Position numbers and translations under genes: made by a program. From Sinimarinibacterium arenosum (GTDB lineage: Bacteria > Pseudomonadota > Gammaproteobacteria > Nevskiales > Nevskiaceae), in contig NZ_SUKF01000010.1 of the NCBI RefSeq assembly GCF_005047655.1, positions 124,001 to 188,000 on the forward strand: a stretch of 64,000 bases of DNA, in the 5' to 3' direction. Shown here piece after piece: positions 12,501-20,976 of this stretch (positions are counted from its first letter, which is position 1; the number at the start of each line of letters is the position of its first letter). The notes beneath the pieces are model-generated. The model saw nothing but the letters and a program-made list of their open reading frames with translations. It did not search any database and had not been told where the DNA came from.

Positions 12501-12588
12501 ACGCCTGCATCGCCAGCAGGAGCGCGCACACGCCCGCCAAACCGGTAGCCCAGTAGCGCAAGTCTGCTTGACGGCCCTGAAGCCGCAT
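9556..12588 (-). CDS. Membrane PAS-GGDEF-EAL protein closing the tad operon; EAL degenerate
   Basis: The protein has about 1010 residues from the ATG at 12588. Two membrane helices (around residues 12-35 and 180-200) flank a periplasmic sensor segment. Three PAS-like modules follow, then a GGDEF domain whose active loop near residue 672 reads AGDEF, a conservative change often still active. The C-terminal 250 residues have the length and pattern of an EAL domain, but the EAL motif position reads VLSGLHW and the DDFG motif reads LRDFN, so c-di-GMP hydrolysis is unlikely. It begins 17 bases after the tadG stop. The placement suggests a c-di-GMP input coupled to pilus expression; that link is inference. 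Confidence 0.85.
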   Translation of the reverse strand: MRLQGRQADLRYWATGLAGVCALLLAMQALLCLWQARALQLNLDHLYVSAAAEHSLADALAQDSGERSLRPLLDSLMQRGDLGLRFLAVRDAEGVVLTRAGIFESWQLPRLPQSLMRQMRDRLYQIVGSGGSRRIVSAQNRLLGSVEYRIAPGEVQGVRVEAVAALRLAGWMSAGVMMVLGVMALIGWQRLRKQQPQWAGRANPQRREEEESRSIELEQLGGRGGALMQTLDYGLIVTDRETQVRYCNGIAERLTGWPSADAAGRLLSSILHVVEEGGAVRDGPVEAAMKQGRKFSALVKLRGRNGESRPVDVTVSLLRGTRGHTDGWAIALRDASVKLREIEGLRREARLSQAVVDHLEEGLLTTDTAGVVRSANARAERMFGYSRDQLVGFTVTKLMPVPFLNVPGVRITDYVVGRSSGKLPKVVGWRRDATTFPAELWVQSMRVDEADGLVVIVRDISERLRGENLATRLGRLLDSAVEEVYIFDAQTLRFLEVNRGARNNLEYPAEALARMTPLDISDDLSEETFNGYIERLRDGDRDHLIYRCRHKRANGESYPVEVRLNFSREEEPPVFMAIAVDISDRLAAEERLNQLAHYDALTGLPNRITLYDRLQQAMLAAQRDPRVLGVFFLDLDRFKAINDEHGHEMGDQVLKTAAERMQSTVRPTDTVARLAGDEFVIIAPGLRSADDARFLAQKLLARFDQPLDLPGLSLTTRASIGITLYPLDDSDIEGLLRHADSAMYDAKQAGRGCFRMFNSEIDPQRRRRLELEREIHVAVALNQFDLLLSPALAADGQVLAVLSGLHWNHPRYGDVGHDEVMQAAGRAGLVADLELWQICQVCEVLNAPNLRPLSLPCVVAVSGWQLRDPEFSRHVIDLLQRYSISGERLILALSPDGLAEAQTAPADPRALIARGIRFALRDFNAVPEAKGQIPLTFALVNAADPEVLESLSHRRAESTGAVRWITYGIASESAKRRAYAAGIDACSGSAVAGVRGASALEAWLETRKPD

Positions 12589-12605
12589 GCCGCCCCCTGT
12601 CGTCT

Positions 12606-14339
12606 TCAGTGCGTAAACAAGTATGGCTCTGTCACGTTGACGCCAAAGACCCACACGTCGGCGTTGCCTACGGAAAGGCCGGCGCCGCTCAGAATATTGC
12701 GCGACAGCGCATCGGCCATCGGCAGTGTCAATTCGGCCAGGCGATTGCGCAGGGCCGCCTCAATCGCACTCTTGGCCGATGCCAGCGCGGCATCCAGTGT
12801 GGGATCGACCACGCCTGACAGCAGTGGCAGGGCATTGCTGCCCAACGGCGTAATTTCCACGTTCAGATCGACAGCGCCGGGCAACTGCGCAATCGCATCC
12901 GCCAATTCCAGTGATCCTCCCGCCGTCTGCGGATCCTCGAATGGCGATTGAAACACCAGAGCATCCTGCCCGCTGGTGACAGCGTGAAGTGCCAGCGCAG
13001 TAATACGCACATGAACCGGCAGCGGAATGCCGAGCAGGCCAGCGCTGAAATCAGCGTCGACCAGTGCAGCCGGCCGAACCTTCGGCTCGGGTGCGTTGAT
13101 GTCGTCGAATTCGCCGATGCCGAGACGGCTCAGACTGGTGCGCGCAAGTACGGCGACCCGATCGTAAGCCACACCCTCGCGCGCGCATTCGATATTGGTG
13201 ACTTCTGCAGTCCCCTGCGCCAACTCAAACCACAGCGGCAGTTTTGCCGTGACGCCAAGAGGAGCGAAACTCACGCTCAGATTGGTCTGCACCAGACCTT
13301 GAGCGTTCGATACATATTCCGGCTCTGCATCCTCTCCGGGAAGCGCCGGAGCAATCGCCGGGCCCTGCTGCGCTGCCTGGAGGACCCGGATCAGGATGTC
13401 ACTGTCACCCAAGGGCGGCGGCAAGGCGTAGGCAAATCGCACCGCGGAAGACTGCGTCGCCACCTGCGCCGTAGCGAGCGTCAGCTCGCCAACGTCAATC
13501 AGGGACGAACCCACAGCCGCTGACAGGTCCCGCTCGAGCGAAACCAGTTCAGCGGGCACAACCGTGGCGCTGGTGGTCGCAACATCAGCCATCTGCTGCG
13601 CCGTGGCACTCGCCACGCTCTGCCCGCTTGCCGACAACGCATCGGCAGTCGCATGCAGAAGTCCATGGATACTGATGCGTTCGAACAAGACATTGCCCTG
13701 ACCTGCATCGTCGAGCTGATCGATCAGTTCGTCCAGCGGCAGCTTTGCGTCGATCAAGCTGGCATAGCCCACGGCGTCCAGCTTCACCGGGCCGCCCAGC
13801 GCTGCGCTTAGAAATTTGTTCAGGAAGTCAGGATCGACTTCAGCCAACCGGGTCCCTATTTTTACGCTAGCACTGGGCCGCGAATATGCCGCCGCACTCG
13901 CGCGCAACGTGCCGCCGCCGGCGCGGGCAAACGGCAACAGGGCGCGCGGTACCGGGCGCGACAGCTCGACACGCACCGCTTCATTGATTTTTCCCGGCTC
14001 TGTGATGACAAACCGTCGCACGCCATCCGGAGAATCGTACTGCCGCCCCAGCAGGACCGAATCGACCGTGATGACGCCTTTACGCGCACCATTGCGGACG
14101 ATGCTGTCGGACACTTCACTGAACGCCGCACCCTGCGGATTGCCGGGAACGCCCATGCATCCGCCCGCGATTCTCGCGGCATCCAGCGCGGACAGATTGG
14201 CCATGCGCTGCAGATCGCGTTGTGCGGAATACAAACGCCCGATATCGATCACCAGCGCGACCGCGATCAGACACGCGCCCGCCGCAATCGCAGCAAAAAT
14301 TGCCGCTGCGCCACGTTGTCGAGCGCGCCAGCGACGCAT
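12606..14339 (-). CDS. tadG: TadG-like pilus assembly protein (DUF2134 type)
   Basis: This is a 577-residue protein whose N-terminal 60 residues are the TadE/TadG class: a basic stretch, RGAAAIFAAIAAG, one transmembrane helix, then DIGRLYSAQRDLQRMANLSALDAA. The long C-terminal region is predicted periplasmic and carries no von Willebrand MIDAS motif that could be recognised. TadG-type pseudopilin-like proteins help anchor and assemble the Flp pilus. The ATG follows the DUF3613 stop by two bases. Subfamily naming is by position in the tad operon and by the N-terminal motif. Confidence 0.8.
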   Translation of the reverse strand: MRRWRARQRGAAAIFAAIAAGACLIAVALVIDIGRLYSAQRDLQRMANLSALDAARIAGGCMGVPGNPQGAAFSEVSDSIVRNGARKGVITVDSVLLGRQYDSPDGVRRFVITEPGKINEAVRVELSRPVPRALLPFARAGGGTLRASAAAYSRPSASVKIGTRLAEVDPDFLNKFLSAALGGPVKLDAVGYASLIDAKLPLDELIDQLDDAGQGNVLFERISIHGLLHATADALSASGQSVASATAQQMADVATTSATVVPAELVSLERDLSAAVGSSLIDVGELTLATAQVATQSSAVRFAYALPPPLGDSDILIRVLQAAQQGPAIAPALPGEDAEPEYVSNAQGLVQTNLSVSFAPLGVTAKLPLWFELAQGTAEVTNIECAREGVAYDRVAVLARTSLSRLGIGEFDDINAPEPKVRPAALVDADFSAGLLGIPLPVHVRITALALHAVTSGQDALVFQSPFEDPQTAGGSLELADAIAQLPGAVDLNVEITPLGSNALPLLSGVVDPTLDAALASAKSAIEAALRNRLAELTLPMADALSRNILSGAGLSVGNADVWVFGVNVTEPYLFTH

Positions 14340-14341
14340 GC

Positions 14342-14608
14342 TCAGGAACCGGAACTGGAGACAAACTGCTCGCGATCAAACTTATCCGGGATCTCTTTCT
14401 CGAAGCTCTTCAGATAGCGCTGATACACCTTCTCCGCCACCTCTCCCGGCATCGGTCTCACCGCACCCAGCGAAGCATTGCCGCTGGACTGCAGTTCCAG
14501 CCAAGCACGTGTGCTGTCGCCAATCTGCGGCAAGGCCTGTGCGTCATCTGCCGCCCAGGCTGTCGCGCTTGCCAATGCCAACGCCGCTGCAATTGCCCAT
14601 CTTTTCAT
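14342..14608 (-). CDS. Small periplasmic DUF3613-type protein of the tad locus
   Basis: An 88-residue protein with a clean Sec signal (MKRWAIAAALALASATAWA) and a mature part of about 69 residues containing GDSTRAWLELQSSG and a PGEVAEKVYQRYLKSFE helix. This matches the small DUF3613 proteins found inside tad loci of gammaproteobacteria; no biochemical role is known to me. The start overlaps the tadD stop by four bases (ATGA), so it is co-translated with the pilus genes. Confidence 0.75.
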   Translation of the reverse strand: MKRWAIAAALALASATAWAADDAQALPQIGDSTRAWLELQSSGNASLGAVRPMPGEVAEKVYQRYLKSFEKEIPDKFDREQFVSSSGS

Positions 14609-15312
14609 TGCACACCTCCAACGGCCCGTTGCGGGGCCATAAAACTGCTTGCCTGGCGTCGAAGACGCGCCACCGTATCTGACGAAATTCCAGCCTCACG
14701 AATCATCTTGCTGGCGGCCGCTTCATCACGGCGCGCCAACAGCAGCAGCAGCAGATTGTTACGCGCTCGCTCCAAACCGGGGGCCAGCTCTACCGCGGTC
14801 GAAAACTCCGGCAGTGCCTCGTCGTAACGCCGCATGCTCAGTAGCGCATAACCCAGATCGTTGCGAATTTCGGCATCGGTCGGTCGCCGCCGCGCAGCTT
14901 CCTGCAGATAGGCAACGGCCTGTGCGGGCCGCTGGCGCGCATGCAGCAGGCCAAGTCCGTGATAGGCCTCCGCCGCCATGTCGCTGCGCAACAACGAGCG
15001 ATACAGCGCATCAGCCTGTGCCACCTGACCCAGATTACGCCTCGCCTCGGCTTCAAGATATTTCAGCTCGGGCGTGTTGCCGCTCCGCTGTTGCTGTTGC
15101 TGCACATGCGCCAACGCGGCGTAGTACTGATGCTGATCCAGCATCGACCCAATCAGATCCCGGTAAACCGCACGATCCACCGAATCCTCTGCGCCCTTGG
15201 TCTTGCTCGCTTGCGAACCTGACGATGTCGAATCAAGCGGACGCGGCAAGGCGCAGGCACTGCAACCCAGTGCCGCGAAAAACATCAGCGTTATGACACG
15301 CTCATTTCGCAT
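14605..15312 (-). CDS. tadD: TPR lipoprotein TadD
   Basis: From the ATG at 15312 the protein has 235 residues. A short hydrophobic signal ends in cysteines (LGCSACALP) that could serve as the lipid attachment site. TPR-type repeats cover about residues 60-200 (AEAYHGLGLLHARQRPAQA, AEIRNDLGYALLSMRRYDEA). TadD is thought to act as a pilotin-like scaffold for the Tad secretin and assembly factors. The start overlaps tadC by 11 bases and the end overlaps the DUF3613 gene. Confidence 0.85.
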   Translation of the reverse strand: MRNERVITLMFFAALGCSACALPRPLDSTSSGSQASKTKGAEDSVDRAVYRDLIGSMLDQHQYYAALAHVQQQQQRSGNTPELKYLEAEARRNLGQVAQADALYRSLLRSDMAAEAYHGLGLLHARQRPAQAVAYLQEAARRRPTDAEIRNDLGYALLSMRRYDEALPEFSTAVELAPGLERARNNLLLLLLARRDEAAASKMIREAGISSDTVARLRRQASSFMAPQRAVGGVQ

Positions 15313-16240
15313 TGACTTCTGCCAGTGCACGAATGATCGACAGAAATGCCGGCCCGGCGACGAAGATCATCAAGGCCGGAAAGAAGAACAACACCATGAC
15401 GACCGTCATACGGCCGGACATGTGATTGACCCGCTCACGCAGATCCAGACTGCGCCGCTCCTCGATCACGTCCAGGACTTCAAGCAGCGGCTCACGGATT
15501 TCACCGCCGTAGCGGTCGACTTGGCGCAGGGTCGCAAGCACCGTGGTCAGATCCTCGACGGCCAGGACATCTGACAAGTTCTTCAGCGCTTCACTGGTTT
15601 CAGCGCCAGCGTCGAGTTGCCGTATGACAATCTCGACCTCACGACCCAGTTCGGGCAGCACCCCACCCCCTTCGCGGACCAGGCTCGACAGCGCTTGCCG
15701 AATGGACAAACCCGCCTCGAACAGCAGGACCAGCAGGTGGATCAACAGAGGCACTTCGGACTTGATACGCCGTTGGCGTGCCGCCGCAACGGCGCGAAGA
15801 ATCCAACGCGGCGCCAGAAACGACAATACCGCCGCCGATGCCAGCAACAGGATCAGAATCAGGCCCTTGTTCTGGATCTCGGCAAACAGCCAGTACGCCA
15901 GCACCAATCCAAACAGTGCGAATGGCAACACCGCCTGGAACACATACCACATCAGGCGACGCTCACCGCTGCGCCATCCCGCACGCAGCAGTAGCAAATT
16001 GCTTTCACCTTCGCTGTCGACCCAGGCTTCCATCGCCCGACCACCACGGGCCATGGCAGCAATGACCGGCGCCTGGTCGACGTCTTCAAAATCACTGACG
16101 TCGGCATCATCTGGTGTCAGCCGCCGCCGAATGCGCGCAGTACCACGTGCGCGCAAGCCCAAGGTCACAGCCGCCAGCACGCCGATGACGGCCACAAGAA
16201 CCGCCAGCGACACAATCAATGCGAAGACCGCGGGGCTCAT
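15302..16240 (-). CDS. tadC: Tad inner-membrane platform protein TadC
   Basis: This is a 312-residue protein of the GspF/T2SSF class: an N-terminal membrane helix, a further pair of helices near residues 105-155 (WYVFQAVLPFALFGLVLAYW), a cytoplasmic helical T2SSF domain (LLIHLLVLLFEAGLSIRQAL) and a C-terminal helix. With TadB it forms the inner-membrane platform on which the TadA ATPase works. The ATG overlaps the tadB stop (ATGA). The tadB-tadC order is canonical. Confidence 0.9.
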   Translation of the reverse strand: MSPAVFALIVSLAVLVAVIGVLAAVTLGLRARGTARIRRRLTPDDADVSDFEDVDQAPVIAAMARGGRAMEAWVDSEGESNLLLLRAGWRSGERRLMWYVFQAVLPFALFGLVLAYWLFAEIQNKGLILILLLASAAVLSFLAPRWILRAVAAARQRRIKSEVPLLIHLLVLLFEAGLSIRQALSSLVREGGGVLPELGREVEIVIRQLDAGAETSEALKNLSDVLAVEDLTTVLATLRQVDRYGGEIREPLLEVLDVIEERRSLDLRERVNHMSGRMTVVMVLFFFPALMIFVAGPAFLSIIRALAEVNAK

Positions 16241-17160
16241 GCGAACTCCTCTGTCGATCGCATCATCCTGTAGATCACCGCAGCGCCGCTGATCTGCAAC
16301 AGGATCGATACAACCAGCAGGATACGGCCGACGTTGTCCTGCCACATGTTGGTGTAGTAGTCCGGGTTCTGAACCAGGATGAACAGAGTCAGGGCCACCG
16401 GAATGACAGAAAGCACCACCGCTGAGAACCGGGTCTCTGCTGTCAACGCGCGCAGCTCGCGCGCGGCCGAATCGCGCGAACGCACCGCCTGGATCAGGCT
16501 GCGCAGAACGTTGCGCAGGCTGCCGCCGTACTTGCGGTTGATTGCTGACGCCAAGGCCATCACCTTGAGCTCGCGCAGCCGATGAATCTCGGCAGTCTCC
16601 AGCAAGACGGTCTCGACCGCTGCCCCCAGTCGCACCTGACGGCTGACACTGAGAAATAGTTGCTTGCTCGGATCTGGGCTTTCGCGTGCAGCTGACGCCA
16701 AGGCTTCATCGAGCGTATTGCCTGCAGCAAGAACCCGAATCACGGCATCGAGGAAATTTGGCAGCTGCTCGACAATGCGGGCTCGGCGCAAAGCCGCCAT
16801 CCGGTTCAGATAGGCCCACCCAATAACCAGCAGCAAGGCCACTGCCAGCATGCCGCCGAGCCAGCCGAGAATAAGCAGCGCGGCCGGAATCAGCAGCATC
16901 AACACCAGCAAAATACGCCCCACCGTTTGTGGCGTCAGTTCGGCACCCGTCCGCCAGACCAGGTGACAGGCCCAGCGTACCAGCGGATTTCCGATGCGAG
17001 CGCTCATCTGTACGCTCAGCGCGGCGTTCTCCTCGCTGCCCATCGCACGCAGACGCAGCAGCACCTCTTCCTCGCGCTCGCGCTGCCCTGCTCGAATGAA
17101 CAGCGCGATCGCCGCCCCGCCTGCCACCACTGCAACCAGGAACAGCAGCGCCAGCGCCAT
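16237..17160 (-). CDS. tadB: Tad inner-membrane platform protein TadB
   Basis: The 307-residue protein has a signal-anchor helix at the N-terminus, paired helices at about 85-125, a T2SSF domain including PNFLDAVIRVLAAGNTLDEAL, and C-terminal helices. It is paralogous to TadC downstream. Its ATG shares one base with the tadA stop (TAATG), a strong sign of translational coupling. Confidence 0.9.
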   Translation of the reverse strand: MALALLFLVAVVAGGAAIALFIRAGQREREEEVLLRLRAMGSEENAALSVQMSARIGNPLVRWACHLVWRTGAELTPQTVGRILLVLMLLIPAALLILGWLGGMLAVALLLVIGWAYLNRMAALRRARIVEQLPNFLDAVIRVLAAGNTLDEALASAARESPDPSKQLFLSVSRQVRLGAAVETVLLETAEIHRLRELKVMALASAINRKYGGSLRNVLRSLIQAVRSRDSAARELRALTAETRFSAVVLSVIPVALTLFILVQNPDYYTNMWQDNVGRILLVVSILLQISGAAVIYRMMRSTEEFA

Positions 17161-18380
17161 TACAGGTCTCCCCGGCAGTCGATGTGACTGCGCGTCTCGA
17201 TGTCATAGCGAAACAGATCGCGCATGATCAGCTCGTTGCCGCGCGACCCCAGCACTTCGGTGATCGCCATCACTCGCCGCTCGCCGCTTTTCAGGCGGCC
17301 AACATGGACCATAAGCTGAATTGCCGAAGCCACCTGTCCCAAAAACGTTGTTTCGCTGCCGGTATAGCCGGCGAAACCGGCGAGCAGTTCAAGCCGATGG
17401 ACAGCATCGCGACAACTATTGGCGTGCAGTGTGGTCATCGAGCCGTCGTGGCCCGTATTCATCGCCTGCAACATGTCCAGCACCTCATCGCCGCGAACCT
17501 CGCCGACGATGATGCGATCCGGTCGCATGCGCAATGCGTTACGGACCAGATCGCGTGCAGTGACTGCGCGCTGCCCCTCCAGATTCGGCGGACGCGTTTC
17601 CAGGCGGACGACGTGCCGATGATTCAATCGCAGCTCGGCAGCATCCTCGATTGTAACTACGCGCTCCTCTTCGGAAATCCAGGTCGACAGCAGATTCAGA
17701 AAGGTGGTCTTTCCAGTCCCGGTACCGCCAACGACGAGGAGATTGGTGCGCCGGTCGACACGATCGCGCAGATAGTCGAGCTCCGCCTGATTCAGCGTCC
17801 CGCTGCGCAACAAATCGTCCGCAGTCAGCGGTTGCTTGCGAAATTTGCGAATTGAAAGGCACGGACCATCCAGCGCAATCGGCGGAATGATCGCGTTGAC
17901 GCGCGAGCCATCGGCCAGACGTGCGTCTACCATCGGCGTCGACTCGTCAACGCGACGGCCGATTGGAGCCAGGATGCGCTGAATCACACGCACGACATGC
18001 GTATCGTTGAAGAACCTGACCGGCGCACTATAGAGGCGCCCTTCGCGCTCGACGAAGACGTTATTCGGACCATTGACGACGATGTCGTTGACACTATCGT
18101 CATCGACCAGCGACTGGATTGGACCGAAGCCCATCAGCTCGTCGCGTGCGTCCCGCGCCAGTGCCTCTGACTCGCGCTGGTTGACCGGCAGACGCTGATC
18201 GACGACGTAGCGCCGCATCTGCTCGGTGACGAAACGTTCAATCTTGGTTTCATCCCACTGATCGATGTCGAGATTGCGCTCCTCGATCTGCTGGATCAGA
18301 TGCCGATGAAAGTTGTTCTTCAGCTGCTGATACTGATCAGACAGGCGGAACCGGGTGATCTGCGGGTCTGAATTGCTCAC
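17160..18380 (-). CDS. tadA: Tad pilus assembly ATPase TadA (CpaF)
   Basis: This is a 406-residue secretion ATPase. It has a helical N-terminal region, then the core with Walker [10 protein letters not shown] near residues 218-226, an Asp box (EDAAEL), Walker B with [10 protein letters not shown] and the His box TTLHAN. CpaF/TadA hexamers power Flp pilus extension and retraction at the inner membrane. All catalytic motifs are intact. It sits between tadZ and tadB in the standard order, with 22 bases between the tadZ stop and the tadA start. Confidence 0.95.
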   Translation of the reverse strand: MSNSDPQITRFRLSDQYQQLKNNFHRHLIQQIEERNLDIDQWDETKIERFVTEQMRRYVVDQRLPVNQRESEALARDARDELMGFGPIQSLVDDDSVNDIVVNGPNNVFVEREGRLYSAPVRFFNDTHVVRVIQRILAPIGRRVDESTPMVDARLADGSRVNAIIPPIALDGPCLSIRKFRKQPLTADDLLRSGTLNQAELDYLRDRVDRRTNLLVVGGTGTGKTTFLNLLSTWISEEERVVTIEDAAELRLNHRHVVRLETRPPNLEGQRAVTARDLVRNALRMRPDRIIVGEVRGDEVLDMLQAMNTGHDGSMTTLHANSCRDAVHRLELLAGFAGYTGSETTFLGQVASAIQLMVHVGRLKSGERRVMAITEVLGSRGNELIMRDLFRYDIETRSHIDCRGDL

Positions 18381-18402
18381 GGCAGCCTATAGCGAGATGG
18401 GC

Positions 18403-19593
18403 TCACCCGAACAGGCGGCTGAGGACGCCCTGACCGGGCTGCTCCATGCGCGGCTGTCCGGCCAGCAAAGCGGCAGCCAGACTGCGCGTACCCGCACAGA
18501 ATGGATCCTTGGGCGCAACGGTGTACATCGGCTCACCAGCATTCATCGCGTGAATGCGGCCGTTGCCGGGACTCGCCGGCAAGGTTCCGAGCAACGGGAT
18601 GTCGAGGATCTCTGCCAGATGCCCGGGCTCAAGTCCCAGCCGATGGCGATAGTTGTCCACCACCAGTGCGGCGCGATCCAGCGGGCAATCTTCCAGACGC
18701 AATGCCCGCAGCAGGTATTTGCTGTGCCGCGACTTGATAATCGACTGATCGGTCAGCAACACCGACCGATCCGCCTGCGTCACGATGCCTGCGATCGTAT
18801 CCAGCGGCAGATGTCCGTCGAATGCGACGACGATGCTGGTAAACAGGCCGCGCAATACTTGCAGCAGCTTGATGAATTCTTCGTAGTTCGCAGAGGGGCG
18901 CCCAACCAGATCCTCCGGCAGGCTCAACAAATAGACCCCGCTGGCGTGCTTGGCGAATGCGGTATCGATCAGTGTCTGATCACATCGATATACATCGTTG
19001 ATCGCATCCAGCACGCTGTACGACTGGTTGATGTTCAGGAAAATGGCCGCTGCACCGGGGGGGGTCGCGATGTCGACCAGCAGAACCGATTCCGGTTTGG
19101 GGGAGGCTTCGGCAATCGCCAACGCAATGTGTTCTGCAACAAATGCAATGGTATCGACCGGATTGGCTGCAAACACCGCAAACATCTGGCCCTGCTTCTG
19201 TGCCGCGCGTGCCATTGGCGTCGTTCGCCGCAGCAGCTTTGCCAGCAGCGCCGCAACATCGCCCTCATCCCGTCGCAACACCAGGAAGTCGCGCGCGCCG
19301 GCACGCATCGCCGACAACACAATGTCCGGATTGCTGTCTGCCCCAAGCCCAGCCACCGGCAAGTCCGGCATACGTTCGGCCAATCGCTCCATCATGCTGA
19401 TCCGAGCATCGAGATTGGCGCTCTCGAACTGGAAGAACGCAACATCGATGCGTCCCATCGACTGCACCCGCTCGATCAGGTCCTCAGCATCCAGCGGCCG
19501 GATCAATGAGAATTCGGCGGCATCGCCGGCAGAGTTTTCCAGCCAGCTCAGGTAGACCGGATCGTCAGCAATGACTATGGCCTGGGATTTCAT
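18403..19593 (-). CDS. tadZ: Tad localisation protein TadZ (CpaE-like) without Walker A
   Basis: The 396-residue protein has an atypical receiver-like N-terminal half (IVIADDPVYLSWLE, AMRAGARDFLVL) and a ParA/MinD-like C-terminal half (VLLVDIATPPG, VLLTDQSIIKSRHSKYLLRAL). At the place of the ParA P-loop the sequence reads VFAANPVDTIAF, so the deviant Walker A lysines are missing and ATP hydrolysis is doubtful. TadZ/CpaE proteins place the Tad machine at a pole. Assignment comes from the fold pattern and its position between rcpA and tadA. Confidence 0.85.
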   Translation of the reverse strand: MKSQAIVIADDPVYLSWLENSAGDAAEFSLIRPLDAEDLIERVQSMGRIDVAFFQFESANLDARISMMERLAERMPDLPVAGLGADSNPDIVLSAMRAGARDFLVLRRDEGDVAALLAKLLRRTTPMARAAQKQGQMFAVFAANPVDTIAFVAEHIALAIAEASPKPESVLLVDIATPPGAAAIFLNINQSYSVLDAINDVYRCDQTLIDTAFAKHASGVYLLSLPEDLVGRPSANYEEFIKLLQVLRGLFTSIVVAFDGHLPLDTIAGIVTQADRSVLLTDQSIIKSRHSKYLLRALRLEDCPLDRAALVVDNYRHRLGLEPGHLAEILDIPLLGTLPASPGNGRIHAMNAGEPMYTVAPKDPFCAGTRSLAAALLAGQPRMEQPGQGVLSRLFG

Positions 19594-19633
19594 GTGCGCA
19601 ATTCGCGTCCTGTCTGGGTTCTTTCAGAGAATT

Positions 19634-20968
19634 CTAACGACTGAACCCGGAGTCGAAGTCGCCGTTTTCAAGGAACACCGAACGTGCGGCGCTCGGCCGG
19701 TAGTTGTTGTATTCGGAACCGGGCAGCGCAGGCGGACGCACGCCCGCCGCCAACGGACGCACCAAGTGCGGCGTGACCACCATGATCAGTTCGCGATCCT
19801 CGCGCTGGATACTGGTGGACCGGAACAATGCGCCAAGTACCGGCACGTCGCCGAGCCAGGGCAATTTGTCGACATTGTTGATCAGACTGGAGCTGATCAA
19901 TCCGGAGATCACGAAGCTTTCATTGTCGCCGAGTTCGATCGTGGTATCGGTCCGGCGTACACGCAGCGCCGGCACTGAAACACCACCGACCTGAATGCCC
20001 GCCGAAAAATCGAGATCACTGACCTCCGGGGCCACCTTCAGAGCAATGCGATCGCGTGCCAGTACCGTCGGCGACAGCGTCAGGCGCACGCCGAATTCCT
20101 TGTACTGGATCGAGATTCCACCGGCAGTGGCGCCGCCCTGGCTCACAGGCACCGGAAACTCGCCACCCGCCAGATAGCTTGCTGTCTGTCCGCTCATGGC
20201 AACCAGACTCGGTTCAGCCAGGGTCCGCGCCAACCCCTTGCCTTCGAGCAGGCTCAGAATGCCCAGGATATTGCTGCTACCGTCGCCAACCACCAGATTG
20301 AAAGCGTCACTCAATGGCGCCGCGATCCCACTGGTGGGATTGATCGAAAACCCGTTCGATGTCGGCGCCGAGTTGTTGAAGCCGCCCGGCGCGAACACAC
20401 CGCCGGTAGTCCCTCGATTGACCAGTACGTTGAGTCCATATTTCTGCAACGTACTGCGGCTGACTTCGGCAATCTTGACCGAAGTCAGCACCTGGGTCTC
20501 AAGGTCGACCGCACTGCGGTCGGCGATCTGTCCATCCTTCGACGTTTGTGCCGAAAGCTGGGCACGACGATGCGCCAACAGATTCGGCAACTTGCCCGAC
20601 AGGCTGCTGCCCGTTTCGACTACTGCGCGGCTCAACTCGGGATCCGGTGTCGCCGCCTTGAGCGGATCCTGTACCGCCCCGACACGCACGCGATACTCGC
20701 GCGGAAAGTCCGACCCCTTGGTCCAGACCATCAGACTGGTGATCCCGAGCTTCTTGCCGGTAATCAATACCTCGCGGCGGTTGATTACGGAGACGTCGGC
20801 AATCAGAGGGTTCCCCACGGCGACTCGCGAAACTTCACCGGTCACGCGGTGAAGCCTGTGCGTATCCACTTCGACCAGAATCACGTCGTTGGCCGAAACT
20901 GCCAGCGACAACGGCGCATACAAGGCACACGCAACAAGGATGCAGAGACGGATCATGATCTGATTCAT
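19634..20968 (-). CDS. rcpA: Tad secretin RcpA (CpaC)
   Basis: A 444-residue outer-membrane secretin with a signal peptide (LVACALYAPLSLA), a pilus-assembly N-terminal domain containing VGNPLIADVSVINRREVLI, and a secretin domain over about residues 235-420 with EPSLVAMSGQTASYLAGGEF and the C-terminal WLGDVPVLGALFRS. It forms the outer-membrane pore for the Flp pilus. The rcpC gene lies eight bases upstream. No rcpB gene is seen next to it. Confidence 0.92.
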   Translation of the reverse strand: MNQIMIRLCILVACALYAPLSLAVSANDVILVEVDTHRLHRVTGEVSRVAVGNPLIADVSVINRREVLITGKKLGITSLMVWTKGSDFPREYRVRVGAVQDPLKAATPDPELSRAVVETGSSLSGKLPNLLAHRRAQLSAQTSKDGQIADRSAVDLETQVLTSVKIAEVSRSTLQKYGLNVLVNRGTTGGVFAPGGFNNSAPTSNGFSINPTSGIAAPLSDAFNLVVGDGSSNILGILSLLEGKGLARTLAEPSLVAMSGQTASYLAGGEFPVPVSQGGATAGGISIQYKEFGVRLTLSPTVLARDRIALKVAPEVSDLDFSAGIQVGGVSVPALRVRRTDTTIELGDNESFVISGLISSSLINNVDKLPWLGDVPVLGALFRSTSIQREDRELIMVVTPHLVRPLAAGVRPPALPGSEYNNYRPSAARSVFLENGDFDSGFSR

Positions 20969-20976
20969 AGCAAGCC

